DNA from: Salegentibacter salinarum
GTDB taxonomy: Bacteria > Bacteroidota > Bacteroidia > Flavobacteriales > Flavobacteriaceae
Length of the DNA: 64,000 bases
Direction of reading: 5' to 3'
Assembly: GCF_900168115.1 (NCBI RefSeq)
Contig: NZ_FUZC01000001.1
Coordinates: 62,001 to 126,000 of the forward strand
The notes beneath the pieces were generated by a model that was not told where the DNA came from, made no database searches, and was given only the letters and a program-made list of their open reading frames with translations. Position numbers and translations under genes: made by a program. Of this stretch, positions 1 to 8,432 are shown one piece after another (the first letter of the stretch is position 1; each line of letters begins with the position of its first letter).

Positions 1-419
1 ACTTTAATCCCGGTAAATAAAACTTCTGTAGAAACAGATAAGTCTTCAAATTTTGGCGCTTCCCTGTGAATAGACATACCAGCTTTTCCGGCTTTAGGCA
101 AATTCCCGAGTCCGTCAATAGCATCACCTACCACGTTAAACAAACGGCCATAAACTTCTTTACCAACCGGCATTTGAATAGGCGCTCCTGTTGCTACTAC
201 TTCAACCCCGCGGCTTAAACCATCGGTAGAATCCATAGATACTGTTCTCACTGTTTCTTCACCAATGTGAGATTGCACTTCTAAAATTAGAAGGGAACCA
301 TCTTTTCTGGTGATTTCCAAAGAATCGTAGATTTTTGGCAATTCAGCATTCTCTGAGTCGAACACAACATCAACTACAGGGCCAATAATTTGGGCAACTT
401 TACCTGTTACTTTAGACAT
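1..419 (-). CDS. atpD: ATP synthase F1 subunit beta, 5' part only
   Basis: The reading frame starts with ATG at 419 on the minus strand and runs off the left edge, so only the first 139 residues are seen. It begins [20 protein letters not shown] and continues with the N-terminal beta-barrel and the start of the nucleotide-binding domain ([20 protein letters not shown]), as expected of the catalytic beta subunit of the F1Fo ATP synthase. The Walker A motif lies beyond the window. The barrel sequence is typical of beta rather than alpha. A -7-like element lies about 100 bases upstream, so this is probably the first gene of its transcript (in Bacteroidota usually followed by atpC). The partial extent is due to the window edge, not truncation. 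Confidence 0.95.
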   Translation of the reverse strand, partial: MSKVTGKVAQIIGPVVDVVFDSENAELPKIYDSLEITRKDGSLLILEVQSHIGEETVRTVSMDSTDGLSRGVEVVATGAPIQMPVGKEVYGRLFNVVGDAIDGLGNLPKAGKAGMSIHREAPKFEDLSVSTEVLFTGIK

Positions 420-516
420 TATTTAATTCTTTAATGTTTTCGTATTTAAAATATCTGAAATACTCAATGTAATAATTCACAATGTGTTAAAATAGTACAA
501 GGGTATTTTCAGGCTG

Positions 517-524
517 CAAAGATA
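517..524 (-). promoter_or_regulatory. -7 element upstream of atpD
   Basis: On the minus strand this reads TATCTTTG, a match to the Bacteroidota -7 consensus TAnnTTTG. It would start transcription about 90 bases upstream of the atpD ATG. No clear -33 TTTG partner is seen. Confidence 0.5.
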
Positions 525-618
525 GTTTTTTCTTAATAAAATCATACCTCTCTTAAAATAACTTTTTTGCTCATTCTCAAAGCCGGTAAAAATAAGTTTT
601 AAAGCATCATTCTGAAGC

Positions 619-657
619 AAAAAATCCCTTCTGAAAAAATTCAAAAGGGATCTTTTT
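619..657 (-). terminator. Terminator of glmS (works on both strands)
   Basis: The arms ATCCCTT (624-630) and AAGGGAT (645-651) can pair. On the minus strand the hairpin is followed by six T (619-624 complement), and on the plus strand by CTTTTT. It lies 20 bases beyond the glmS stop and separates glmS from atpD. Confidence 0.75.
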
Positions 658-676
658 ATTTATTTAATCGGAAAAA

Positions 677-2524
677 TTATTCCACCGTAACCGATTTTGC
701 CAAATTCCTTGGCTGGTCTACATTCTTCCCAAGCATAACCGCAATATGATACGACAATAACTGAAGCGGAATTGTTGTAAGAAGTGGCGTTAATGGTTCT
801 AAAGTTTCAGGTACTTCAATTACGTGATCGGCAAGGTCGCGTACTTCAGTATCACCTTCAGTAACGATTGCGATAATTTTACCGCTTCTTGATTTTATTT
901 CCTGAATATTACTTACCACTTTTTCGTAATGTCCTTTTTTGGTTGCAATAACCACCACCGGCATTTCTTCATCTATAAGTGCAATTGGGCCGTGTTTCAT
1001 TTCGGCGGCAGGATAACCTTCAGCGTGTATATAAGAAATCTCTTTCAATTTAAGCGCGCCTTCTAAAGCAACCGGGAAGTTAAATCCTCTCCCCAGGTAC
1101 AAACAGTTTCTGGCGTCTTTATAAATATCGGCAATCATTCTTATATGCTCATCACCTTCCAATGCTTTTTGAATTTTGGAGGGAATACGCTCCATTTCCT
1201 GCAAATAGGTCATGAAATCCGTATTAGAGATCGTACCATTATGTTTTGCAAGTTTTAGAGCCATTAAAGTAAGGACAGTAATTTGCGTAGTAAAAGCCTT
1301 TGTTGAAGCCACCCCTATTTCAGGCCCAGCATGAGTGTAAGCACCCGCGTGGGTTTCCCTGGAAATAGAAGAACCTACCACGTTACAAACTCCAAAAGCA
1401 AAAGCACCTTTTTCTTTGGCGAGTTTTATAGCCGCCATAGTATCGGCAGTTTCCCCACTTTGAGAGATTGCTATAATTACATCTTTTTCTGAAATAATAG
1501 GATTACGGTACCTGAATTCTGAAGCATATTCTACTTCTACAGGAATTCTCGCAAGTTCTTCAAAAATATATTCGGCTACCAAACCGGCGTGCCAGCTGGT
1601 TCCGCAGGCTACGATAAGAATTCGTTTTGCATTGGCAATACGTTCAAGGTTATCATCTACCCCGGCCATTCTTATTAAGCCTTCATCGGGTAACATTCTA
1701 CCACGATAAGTATCTTTAATCGCTGTGGGTTGTTCGTGAATTTCCTTGAGCATAAAGTGTTCGTAACCACCTTTTTCAATCTGTTCAAGATTAAGTTGAA
1801 GTTCCTGAACATATGGATCTACCAGAGTATCATCCTTAATCTTTCTAACCTTAACTTCTTTTCCTCTTCTTACCACAGCCATTTCCCCGTCTTCCAGGTA
1901 AATTGCATTATTGGTATATTCAATAAATGGAGACGCATCTGAAGCGATAAAGAACTCATCTTCTCCAACTCCAATCGCTAGCGGGCTCCCTAAACGGGCT
2001 ACCACGATCTCATCGGGCTTGGTTTTGTTATAGACGGCAATTGCATACGCACCAACAGTTTGATTTAATGCAATTTGAACTGCCTTCCCAAGTTTAACGT
2101 CTTCATTAATAATTACGTCTTCTATAAGATTAACCAAAACTTCGGTATCGGTATCACTTTTAAAAGTATAACCCCGAGTTTTTAATTCCTTCTTAAGCGC
2201 ATCGTAATTTTCTATAATTCCGTTGTGGATAATTACAATATCTCCTGAATTTGAGTAATGCGGGTGAGAATTTACATCGTTTGGAACCCCGTGGGTTGCC
2301 CAACGTGTATGCCCAATAGCCACATTTCCATTTGTAGTAATGGTATTTTCAAGTTTTTCCTTTAGATCGGCAACTTTCCCTTTGGTTTTACAAAGTTTAA
2401 GTTCCTTTCCATCATAAAGCGCAATCCCTGCACTGTCGTATCCACGATATTCCAATCTCTGGAGTCCTTTTAAGACAACGGGATAAGCATCCCTATGCCC
2501 AATATATCCTACAATTCCGCACAT
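677..2524 (-). CDS. glmS: Glutamine--fructose-6-phosphate aminotransferase (isomerizing)
   Basis: Cytosolic enzyme that makes glucosamine-6-phosphate from fructose-6-phosphate and glutamine, the first step towards UDP-GlcNAc for peptidoglycan and LPS. The protein has 615 residues, the usual length. It starts MCGIVGYIG, placing the catalytic N-terminal Cys directly after the initiator Met, with the class II glutamine amidotransferase domain over roughly residues 2-225 (TRWATHG, HNGIIENY). Two SIS sugar-isomerase domains follow (CGTSWHAG; GRGFNFPVALEGALKLKE), ending in the canonical DQPRNLAKSVTVE. It is the last gene of an apparent operon with the DUF4270 lipoprotein 16 bases upstream, and a hairpin terminator follows. 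No glmS ribozyme is seen in the short upstream gap. Confidence 0.97.
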   Translation of the reverse strand: MCGIVGYIGHRDAYPVVLKGLQRLEYRGYDSAGIALYDGKELKLCKTKGKVADLKEKLENTITTNGNVAIGHTRWATHGVPNDVNSHPHYSNSGDIVIIHNGIIENYDALKKELKTRGYTFKSDTDTEVLVNLIEDVIINEDVKLGKAVQIALNQTVGAYAIAVYNKTKPDEIVVARLGSPLAIGVGEDEFFIASDASPFIEYTNNAIYLEDGEMAVVRRGKEVKVRKIKDDTLVDPYVQELQLNLEQIEKGGYEHFMLKEIHEQPTAIKDTYRGRMLPDEGLIRMAGVDDNLERIANAKRILIVACGTSWHAGLVAEYIFEELARIPVEVEYASEFRYRNPIISEKDVIIAISQSGETADTMAAIKLAKEKGAFAFGVCNVVGSSISRETHAGAYTHAGPEIGVASTKAFTTQITVLTLMALKLAKHNGTISNTDFMTYLQEMERIPSKIQKALEGDEHIRMIADIYKDARNCLYLGRGFNFPVALEGALKLKEISYIHAEGYPAAEMKHGPIALIDEEMPVVVIATKKGHYEKVVSNIQEIKSRSGKIIAIVTEGDTEVRDLADHVIEVPETLEPLTPLLTTIPLQLLSYHIAVMLGKNVDQPRNLAKSVTVE

Positions 2525-2540
2525 AGTATATTGGTATTAT

Positions 2541-4109
2541 TTAATTATTGATTTCGGTATAGTAAATTCTGAGTTTTAATCTTTTTTCTTCGTCACTGGA
2601 AAGGTTACCGTGTAAAACAGTCCCCTTAGGACTTATAATGCCCATCGCAGGATAGAACTTTACATTTTCAGTATTTCTAACCGCTGAGTTATTAGTGATA
2701 TTGATATTTTGGGTGATAGCTATTCCTAATCTTACATTGTCTGCATCGTCTTCAATAATATTAGTTACATGCTGAGTAAGATTGAGTTTATAACGTACTC
2801 CGTTTTCATCTTCATCAATTTCCAAAGGTGTAGAGAAAGAAGTAAGCGAAGTAGATGGATTATTTTCATTACCGTCTTGCACAAAGTTCATGGCAAAACT
2901 GTAATCGGCTATAATTCTATTATTATCTAAATCGTATACATACAAACGAGCTGGTTCATCAATACCGGCAACATAATCCCGGTCTACGTAAAACGTAAGA
3001 TTTGCTTCGTTAATTAACCAGTCATTTTCTCTAAAAGCTGCTATTTGCTCTTCATTTTCAAATAGCTCGATAACAGCCATACTTCCTTCTCCTCCATTAA
3101 GAAAAAGTTTTTCGGCTCCTGAATCTTCATCACTTTCTTCTATAGCCTGCAACACATCTGTGGGGTATTCGCCTAAAAATGTATTTACAATAGTGCTTCC
3201 AAAATTAAGGTCGTAGCTTCTGGGCTCCCTTACCGTTTCAGTATCACCATCGTCATTGGTAGTTTCAACTTCAGTAGTATAAAAAAGTTCAATCCCGGCC
3301 TCACCGCCCTGCAGATTAAATAATATCATAGTGCCATCTTCAGCAGTTGCTTCGGCTTTAATAAACATTCCGCGTAAATAGTTCTTGAAATTGTTATTAT
3401 TACTAAGCACACTGGAACCTTCCTTATCGATAATTTTCTTTTTAAAATACTCTACCGGTAGTTTTATTCTTAAACCTGGACCAGAAGCGATAGTATCCTG
3501 TTCACCTTCATCATTTTCTTCATAAGAAACGATGGCTTGGGGAGAGGGTATAAAATTTTCATTTTCATAGATAATATCTCCAATAAGGTTCTCCTCAAAT
3601 AATTCCTGCTGATCTGAATAATACTTTTGGCTATCCTGGAAATCGGCTTCAGGATCTAAAGTATTCAGAAAATAATTAGATTCCTGAAGTGAAATTTTTA
3701 TTGGCGTATTCCCGTAAACGGAATCTAAGGCATATTCAACATTACCTTCCTCGTCTGAATCTCCTTCTGTACTAAAATAGGGGATAGTTAGAACCACACT
3801 ATCAAGCTCCGGTTCTACTCCAAAAGTTGGATTATTGGTAGGCAAGGAAATCTGGCTAAGGATACTGGCCGTGGTTTGACCATAGATCGGGTGATTATAA
3901 ACGCCAAGTAAATGATTTCCCAGGTTGTTGGTTTGCACTGAATTTAGTTTCTTACTGTAAGCGGTTACTTCAACTTCTTCCCGCTCAAGGTTACTTGGGT
4001 TTTCTATAATTTCACCGCCAACGGTGCTATATTCATCATCACAGGCCACAAAAGCAAAAACAACAACAAATATAGTTGCTGTTTTGTACATCATTCTCAT
4101 TAAATTCAT
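2541..4109 (-). CDS. DUF4270 family outer-membrane lipoprotein
   Basis: A 522-residue secreted lipoprotein of the Bacteroidota DUF4270 family; its biochemical role is unknown. I start it at the ATG at 4109. The open frame extends to 4289, but that part overlaps the upstream gene and the start at 4109 leaves a clean signal peptide ending FAFVAC with the lipid-bearing Cys at residue 23, followed by DDE, which in Bacteroidota favours export to the outer membrane. The rest is acidic, beta-rich and Asn/Glu-heavy (for example EESDEDSGAEKLFLNGGEG), with the conserved DUF4270 signatures LLGVYNHPIYGQTTAS near the start and FYPAMGIISPKGTVLHG near the end. It lies between the glycogen synthase-like gene (13-base gap) and glmS (16-base gap), so the three are probably co-transcribed. 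Confidence 0.85.
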   Translation of the reverse strand: MNLMRMMYKTATIFVVVFAFVACDDEYSTVGGEIIENPSNLEREEVEVTAYSKKLNSVQTNNLGNHLLGVYNHPIYGQTTASILSQISLPTNNPTFGVEPELDSVVLTIPYFSTEGDSDEEGNVEYALDSVYGNTPIKISLQESNYFLNTLDPEADFQDSQKYYSDQQELFEENLIGDIIYENENFIPSPQAIVSYEENDEGEQDTIASGPGLRIKLPVEYFKKKIIDKEGSSVLSNNNNFKNYLRGMFIKAEATAEDGTMILFNLQGGEAGIELFYTTEVETTNDDGDTETVREPRSYDLNFGSTIVNTFLGEYPTDVLQAIEESDEDSGAEKLFLNGGEGSMAVIELFENEEQIAAFRENDWLINEANLTFYVDRDYVAGIDEPARLYVYDLDNNRIIADYSFAMNFVQDGNENNPSTSLTSFSTPLEIDEDENGVRYKLNLTQHVTNIIEDDADNVRLGIAITQNINITNNSAVRNTENVKFYPAMGIISPKGTVLHGNLSSDEEKRLKLRIYYTEINN

Positions 4110-4122
4110 TCGATAAAAATTT

Positions 4123-4935
4123 CTATTCAGATAAAACTTCGTTAGTGTAAAAATCCTGATAAGCCTGGCTAAATTCTTCCCTGTTTTTATAGGGAAGTAT
4201 CGGCTTATTAAGCTTGCCAAGATATATTGATAGATCTTCAGGGAGGTCTTCTCCTGCAGTAATAATAGCATCTGAATGATCTGCCGCAAGCTTCATTAAA
4301 TTAACGTAGTTTGGGGTTTTTAAATGTTTTATGTCTTCTTTTTCCATCCCGTCATACAAAACTTTCTCCTGCATATTCTCATCTAACGTTCCTTCGAAGT
4401 CTTGATTGTATATGGAGGTAACTATTTTTGCACCACTAAATAATGGCTCATTTCCATAATAACGTCTAAGGTATAGCGGAAGCAAAGATGCCAGCCAGCC
4501 GTGAACATGAATAATATCGGGAGACCAGTTTAATTTCTTAACGGTTTCTATTACTCCTTTAGCAAAAAAGATGGCTCGTTCGTCGTTATCGTCAAACATA
4601 TTACCTTCTTCATCGGTAAGAGTAGCTTTTCTTTTAAAATAATCTTCGTTGTCTATAAAATAGACCTGCATTCTCTCCTTTGGGATTGAAGCCACTTTAA
4701 TTATCAACGGCATATCCAGGTCATTAATCACCAAATTCATCCCCGACAGCCTAATCACTTCGTGTAGCTGGTGGCGACGTTCGTTGATGTTACCAAACCG
4801 GGGCATAAAAATTCTAATTTGCCCTCCAATATTATTTACCATTTTTGCGGCTTCAAAAGACGTGGATGATATTTCGGTTTCAGGCAGGTAAGGAATAACT
4901 TCAGATGATACGTACAATATCCTCTTATCTTTCAT
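4123..4935 (-). CDS. Half-length glycogen/starch synthase-like protein (GT5 N-terminal domain only)
   Basis: A 270-residue protein matching only the N-terminal Rossmann domain of GT5 glycogen synthases (full enzymes have about 480 residues or more and a second GT1-like half). Visible family features are the opening ILYVSSEVIPYLPET, MPRFGNINERRHQLHEVIR, and IIHVHGWLASLLPLYL in place of the usual HxHDW segment. The ADP-glucose-binding K-x-G-G-L-A-D-V motif expected after the opening strand is absent; the sequence there is TEISSTSFEAAKMV. The C-terminal donor-binding half is missing, and the next gene, DUF4270, starts 13 bases later. Such short versions next to panC recur in flavobacteria as I recall, so this is unlikely to be a recent truncation. 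Catalysis of glucan synthesis looks doubtful; a regulatory or binding role is my inference. Confidence 0.8.
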   Translation of the reverse strand: MKDKRILYVSSEVIPYLPETEISSTSFEAAKMVNNIGGQIRIFMPRFGNINERRHQLHEVIRLSGMNLVINDLDMPLIIKVASIPKERMQVYFIDNEDYFKRKATLTDEEGNMFDDNDERAIFFAKGVIETVKKLNWSPDIIHVHGWLASLLPLYLRRYYGNEPLFSGAKIVTSIYNQDFEGTLDENMQEKVLYDGMEKEDIKHLKTPNYVNLMKLAADHSDAIITAGEDLPEDLSIYLGKLNKPILPYKNREEFSQAYQDFYTNEVLSE

Positions 4936-4975
4936 AAATAGATTGCTTTAATTGCGATTGCGAACAAAAAACACG

Positions 4976-4983
4976 CAAAATTA
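4976..4983 (-). promoter_or_regulatory. -7 element for the glgA-like/DUF4270/glmS operon
   Basis: The minus strand reads TAATTTTG, matching TAnnTTTG, about 41 bases upstream of the start codon at 4935. It lies back to back with the panC promoter. Confidence 0.5.
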
Positions 4984-5014
4984 CAAAAATTTATGCAGAT
5001 TGCTGGTAATATAT

Positions 5015-5022
5015 TAAGTTTG
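5015..5022 (+). promoter_or_regulatory. -7 element upstream of panC
   Basis: TAAGTTTG matches the Bacteroidota -7 consensus and lies 24 bases before the panC ATG, which implies a short leader. The -33 region is not convincing. Confidence 0.5.
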
Positions 5023-5045
5023 CACGCTGTTAATTTTATAATAAA

Positions 5046-5903
5046 ATGCAGGTTTTCAAAGAAAAAACCCCTTTAAAAGTGGCCATAAAAGCCGAAAAAT
5101 CTAAAGCTAAAACCATTGGCTTAGTTCCTACAATGGGTGCTTTACACCACGGCCATTTATCTTTGGTAAAACAGGCTTTACAAACTTGTGACCGGGTGAT
5201 TATCAGCATCTTTGTTAATCCAACACAATTTGACAATCCTGCAGATCTAGAGAAATATCCACGTACTTTAGAACAAGACATTAAGCTCCTGGAAGAAGCC
5301 AGTGACAACCTCTGGGTTTTTACGCCCACAGCTAACGAATTATACGGTGAAAATATAAGTTCTGAGCAGTTTAATTTTGACGGTTTGGATCAGGTAATGG
5401 AAGGAAAATACCGAAACGGACATTTTGACGGGGTAGGAACTATTGTAAAAAGATTTTTTACAATAGTAGAGCCACATAAAGCTTTTTTTGGCGAAAAAGA
5501 CTTTCAGCAATTACAGATTGTAAGAAAATTAACCGAAAAAGCCGGGCTTCCAGTAGAAATCATAGGCTGTCCCATTTTACGAGAAGACAACGGTTTGGCT
5601 AGGAGTTCACGTAATGAAAGATTAAATTTAGAACAACGAGAAAAAGCTTCGTTTATTTACCAGACCCTCCTAAAAACAAGGGAACTATTTGGCACAAAAA
5701 GTGCAGATTATATAGAAAATTGGGTAAAAGAACAATTTAAAAATCATCCAGTTTTAAAATTGGAATATTTTGAGATTGCAAATACCCAGACTTTAAAAAA
5801 AATTAACCGAAAAAGAAAAGGCCATAATTACCGCGCTTTTATAGCGGCCTATGCCGGCGATATTAGGCTTATAGATAATATTGCCTTAAACAACGAAGAA
5901 TAA
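5046..5903 (+). CDS. panC: Pantothenate synthetase
   Basis: Cytosolic ATP-dependent ligase that condenses pantoate with beta-alanine in the pathway to coenzyme A. The protein has 285 residues, normal for the family. Motifs seen are PTMGALHHGHLSLV (the HIGH-like nucleotide-binding motif), FVNPTQFDNPADLEKYPRT, FFGEKDFQQLQIVRK and RSSRNERL (the KMSKS-like region). panD follows after 3 bases, so the enzyme that makes beta-alanine and the one that uses it are co-transcribed. The glycogen synthase-like gene is divergent. Confidence 0.97.
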   Translation: MQVFKEKTPLKVAIKAEKSKAKTIGLVPTMGALHHGHLSLVKQALQTCDRVIISIFVNPTQFDNPADLEKYPRTLEQDIKLLEEASDNLWVFTPTANELYGENISSEQFNFDGLDQVMEGKYRNGHFDGVGTIVKRFFTIVEPHKAFFGEKDFQQLQIVRKLTEKAGLPVEIIGCPILREDNGLARSSRNERLNLEQREKASFIYQTLLKTRELFGTKSADYIENWVKEQFKNHPVLKLEYFEIANTQTLKKINRKRKGHNYRAFIAAYAGDIRLIDNIALNNEE

Positions 5904-5906
5904 TCT

Positions 5907-6257
5907 ATGCAAGTTCACGTAGTAAAATCAAAAATTCATAGAGTAAAAGTTACTGGCGCCGATCTAAATTATATTGGAAGCATTACCATAGATGAAGATC
6001 TTATGGAAGCTGCGAATATTATTGAAGGCGAAAAAATTCAAATTGTAAACAACAACAATGGTGAGCGTTTAGAAACTTACGTAATTCCGGGACCAAGAAA
6101 TTCTGGTGAGATTACCTTAAATGGTGCTGCAGCAAGAAAAGTTGCTAAAGGCGATATTTTAATTCTTATCGCATACGCAATTATGGATTTTGAAGAAGCA
6201 AAAGCTTTTAAACCTTCCCTGGTTTTCCCTAACGAACAAACCAATCTCTTGAGTTAA
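5907..6257 (+). CDS. panD: Aspartate 1-decarboxylase precursor
   Basis: Pyruvoyl-dependent enzyme that converts aspartate to beta-alanine for pantothenate synthesis. It has 116 residues. The self-cleavage site Gly24-Ser25 is intact (YIGSIT), so the chain can process into beta and alpha subunits with Ser25 forming the pyruvoyl group. Other conserved segments are [28 protein letters not shown] and ILIAYA. It lies 3 bases after panC and 4 bases before the next gene. Confidence 0.97.
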   Translation: MQVHVVKSKIHRVKVTGADLNYIGSITIDEDLMEAANIIEGEKIQIVNNNNGERLETYVIPGPRNSGEITLNGAAARKVAKGDILILIAYAIMDFEEAKAFKPSLVFPNEQTNLLS

Positions 6258-6261
6258 TCAG

Positions 6262-7227
6262 TTGAAAAAAAAGATAATTAAAATACTTAAAATCGTACTC
6301 CCATTATTATTGGGAGTTTTTTTAATCTGGTATTCTCTTAAAAGTGCTACTCCCCAGGAACGAAAGGAATTATGGCAAAATATTTCAACGGCTAATCCGT
6401 GGTTTTTGCTACTTTCTATGTTTTTCGGAGGTCTTTCTCACCTTTCCCGTGCATACCGCTGGAAATTTATGCTGGAGCCCCTGGGTTACAAACCCAAATT
6501 GGCCAATAGTTTCATGGCGGTGATGGCTGGCTACCTAGCTAACTTCGGAATTCCACGATCTGGCGAGGTACTTAGAGCTGCCAGTCTTTCTACTTATGAG
6601 GAAATCCCTTTTGAAAAAGCTTTCGGAACCATTATTTCTGAAAGAATAGCCGATGTTATTGTGATGCTTAGTATAACAGCCATTACTTTATTTCTTCAAA
6701 CCGAACACCTTCTCGCTTATTTTAAAGCCAATGAAATTAATCCATTATTTAGCGTGGGAATTCTTTTAGTGCTGATATTATTAGGGGTTTTAGGACTTCA
6801 GATTATCAAGAGATCTCAACTTTCTTTCCTGGTACGTATAAAAAAAATGGCCCAGGGCCTTTTAGAAGGAATGCGCAGTATTCTAAAAATGAAACAAAAA
6901 TGGGCTTTCATCTTTCATACCCTTTTCATTTGGTTGATGTATATTTTAATGTTTTATGTTATTGTATTTTCAATACCAGGATTAGAAAATACTGAGTTTT
7001 CAATAATCATGGCTGCTTTTGTAGTAGGTTCTTTTGCCATTTCTGCCACAAATGGCGGAATTGGAGTTTATCCTGTAGCAATTGGCGCAATTTTGATGCT
7101 TTTTGGGATTTCAAAACAAAGCGGTGAAGCATTTGGATGGCTCACATGGGGAACTCAAACTGTAATGGTGCTCATTTTAGGCGGATTATCTTTTATATTT
7201 CTTCCCATTTTCAACCGTCAGAAATAA
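6262..7227 (+). CDS. UPF0104 / lysylphosphatidylglycerol synthase TM-region family membrane protein
   Basis: A 321-residue polytopic inner-membrane protein with about seven to eight hydrophobic segments. It resembles the flippase-like transmembrane part of MprF and the AglD/UPF0104 family without a synthase domain. Family marks are LSHLSRAYRWKFMLEPLGY near residue 60, AVMAGYLANFGIPRSGEVLRA and the late glycine-rich NGGIGVYPVAIGAIL. I take TTG at 6262 as the start because it lies 4 bases after the panD stop and no ATG lies between. Co-transcription with panCD is likely from spacing, but no functional link to pantothenate is known. The substrate is unknown. Confidence 0.85.
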   Translation: MKKKIIKILKIVLPLLLGVFLIWYSLKSATPQERKELWQNISTANPWFLLLSMFFGGLSHLSRAYRWKFMLEPLGYKPKLANSFMAVMAGYLANFGIPRSGEVLRAASLSTYEEIPFEKAFGTIISERIADVIVMLSITAITLFLQTEHLLAYFKANEINPLFSVGILLVLILLGVLGLQIIKRSQLSFLVRIKKMAQGLLEGMRSILKMKQKWAFIFHTLFIWLMYILMFYVIVFSIPGLENTEFSIIMAAFVVGSFAISATNGGIGVYPVAIGAILMLFGISKQSGEAFGWLTWGTQTVMVLILGGLSFIFLPIFNRQK

Positions 7228-7264
7228 TATATATATTGTGTAGGTTAAACAAAGCCTAACACCT

Positions 7265-8413
7265 ATGGTAAAAAAATTACTAATTTTTGTGCTGCTAGTG
7301 GCACCGCTACTGAGCTCAGCACAAACTCTTTACGAAACGATTTCTTCCGAAAAGCTCGGTGAAAAAAGAGAAATCAAGATTCAACTCCCACGAAACTACG
7401 AGGAAAATACCGAAAAAACATATCCTGTAATTCTTGTGTTAGATGGTGACTACCTGTTTGAGCCTATGGCGGGTAACGTAGATTATGCTTCCTATTGGGA
7501 AGATGCACCCGAAATGATTGTAGTTGGTGTCAACCAAAGCAAAACCCGTATGGACGATGCTTATTACGACGAGAGAAATTTTCTTCCGGCAGATAAAGGC
7601 GCAGCCTTTTTTGAATTCCTGGGAATGGAACTTATGCAGCATTTAGATACTAAATATCGAACTGCTGATTTTAGGGTAATTGCGGGCCACGATTATACCG
7701 CGAATTTTATTAATTATTATTTATTAAAACCCGATCCTATTTTTGACGGCTATATTAATCTTAGCCCAGATCTAGCACCACCAATGGCAGATCGCATCAG
7801 CAGTAATTTAGCCAAATCTGAAACTAAAAAATGGATTTATCTGGCTACGGGAACTTCTGATATTCCACAGTTAAAAAAGGGAATTGAAGATCTAAACTCA
7901 CAACTTGCAGCTATAGAAAACGATTTGGTGACTTATAAGTTTGATAATTTTGAAAATGCCACGCATTATTCCCTTGTTGGAAAAGCAATACCTTCTGCAT
8001 TAGAAAGTATGTTTAGCGTTTACCGGCCTATTAGTCAAAAAGATTATAACGAACTTCTATTGCAAACATCGGTATCTTCAGTTGAATTTCTAACCGATAA
8101 ATATGCCAGTATCAATGAGCTTTTCAATATTCAGAAGAAAATAAGATTAGAAGATTTTATGGCTGTTCATAACGCGATAGAAAAAACCCGAAGATGGGAT
8201 GATTATAAGGAATTAAGCAAATTGGCTTACGATAATTATCCGGGTACTATGCTGGGAACTTTTTTTGAAGCCCGCTACGAGGAAGAAACCGGAAATCCCA
8301 AGAAAGCGATGCGCACCTATCAAAACGCTTACGGACAGGAAAAAATAGCATTTCTAGATACCGATTTTATGCTTGCAAAAGCTGATGCAATTAAAAAAGA
8401 TTTCGGTTATTAG
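7265..8413 (+). CDS. Secreted esterase-like alpha/beta hydrolase with substituted nucleophile
   Basis: A 382-residue exported protein with signal peptide MVKKLLIFVLLVAPLLSSAQ. Residues about 20-260 follow the esterase D (putative esterase) fold: KIQLPRNYEENTEKTYPVILVLDGDYLF, then the strand-turn-helix that should carry the Ser nucleophile. In place of G-H-S-x-G it reads AGHDYTANF, so Asp replaces Ser. The acid and His regions are less clear (ATHYSLVGKAIP may carry the His). The C-terminal 100 residues form a TPR-like helical segment. The protein may be a non-catalytic binding member of the family. A start 37 bases after the flippase-like gene suggests weak operon linkage with it, and radA follows after 19 bases. 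Confidence 0.75.
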   Translation: MVKKLLIFVLLVAPLLSSAQTLYETISSEKLGEKREIKIQLPRNYEENTEKTYPVILVLDGDYLFEPMAGNVDYASYWEDAPEMIVVGVNQSKTRMDDAYYDERNFLPADKGAAFFEFLGMELMQHLDTKYRTADFRVIAGHDYTANFINYYLLKPDPIFDGYINLSPDLAPPMADRISSNLAKSETKKWIYLATGTSDIPQLKKGIEDLNSQLAAIENDLVTYKFDNFENATHYSLVGKAIPSALESMFSVYRPISQKDYNELLLQTSVSSVEFLTDKYASINELFNIQKKIRLEDFMAVHNAIEKTRRWDDYKELSKLAYDNYPGTMLGTFFEARYEEETGNPKKAMRTYQNAYGQEKIAFLDTDFMLAKADAIKKDFGY

Positions 8414-8432
8414 CGGGAAAAATTAAAGCTAA

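Noticed and set aside
2525-2540. glmS ribozyme or leader element
   Set aside because: Only 16 bases separate glmS from the upstream gene, too short for the ribozyme, and no such fold is seen.
4110-4289. Longer N-terminus for the DUF4270 protein
   Set aside because: It would overlap the glycogen synthase-like gene by 55 codons and hide a clean lipoprotein signal peptide that starts at 4109.
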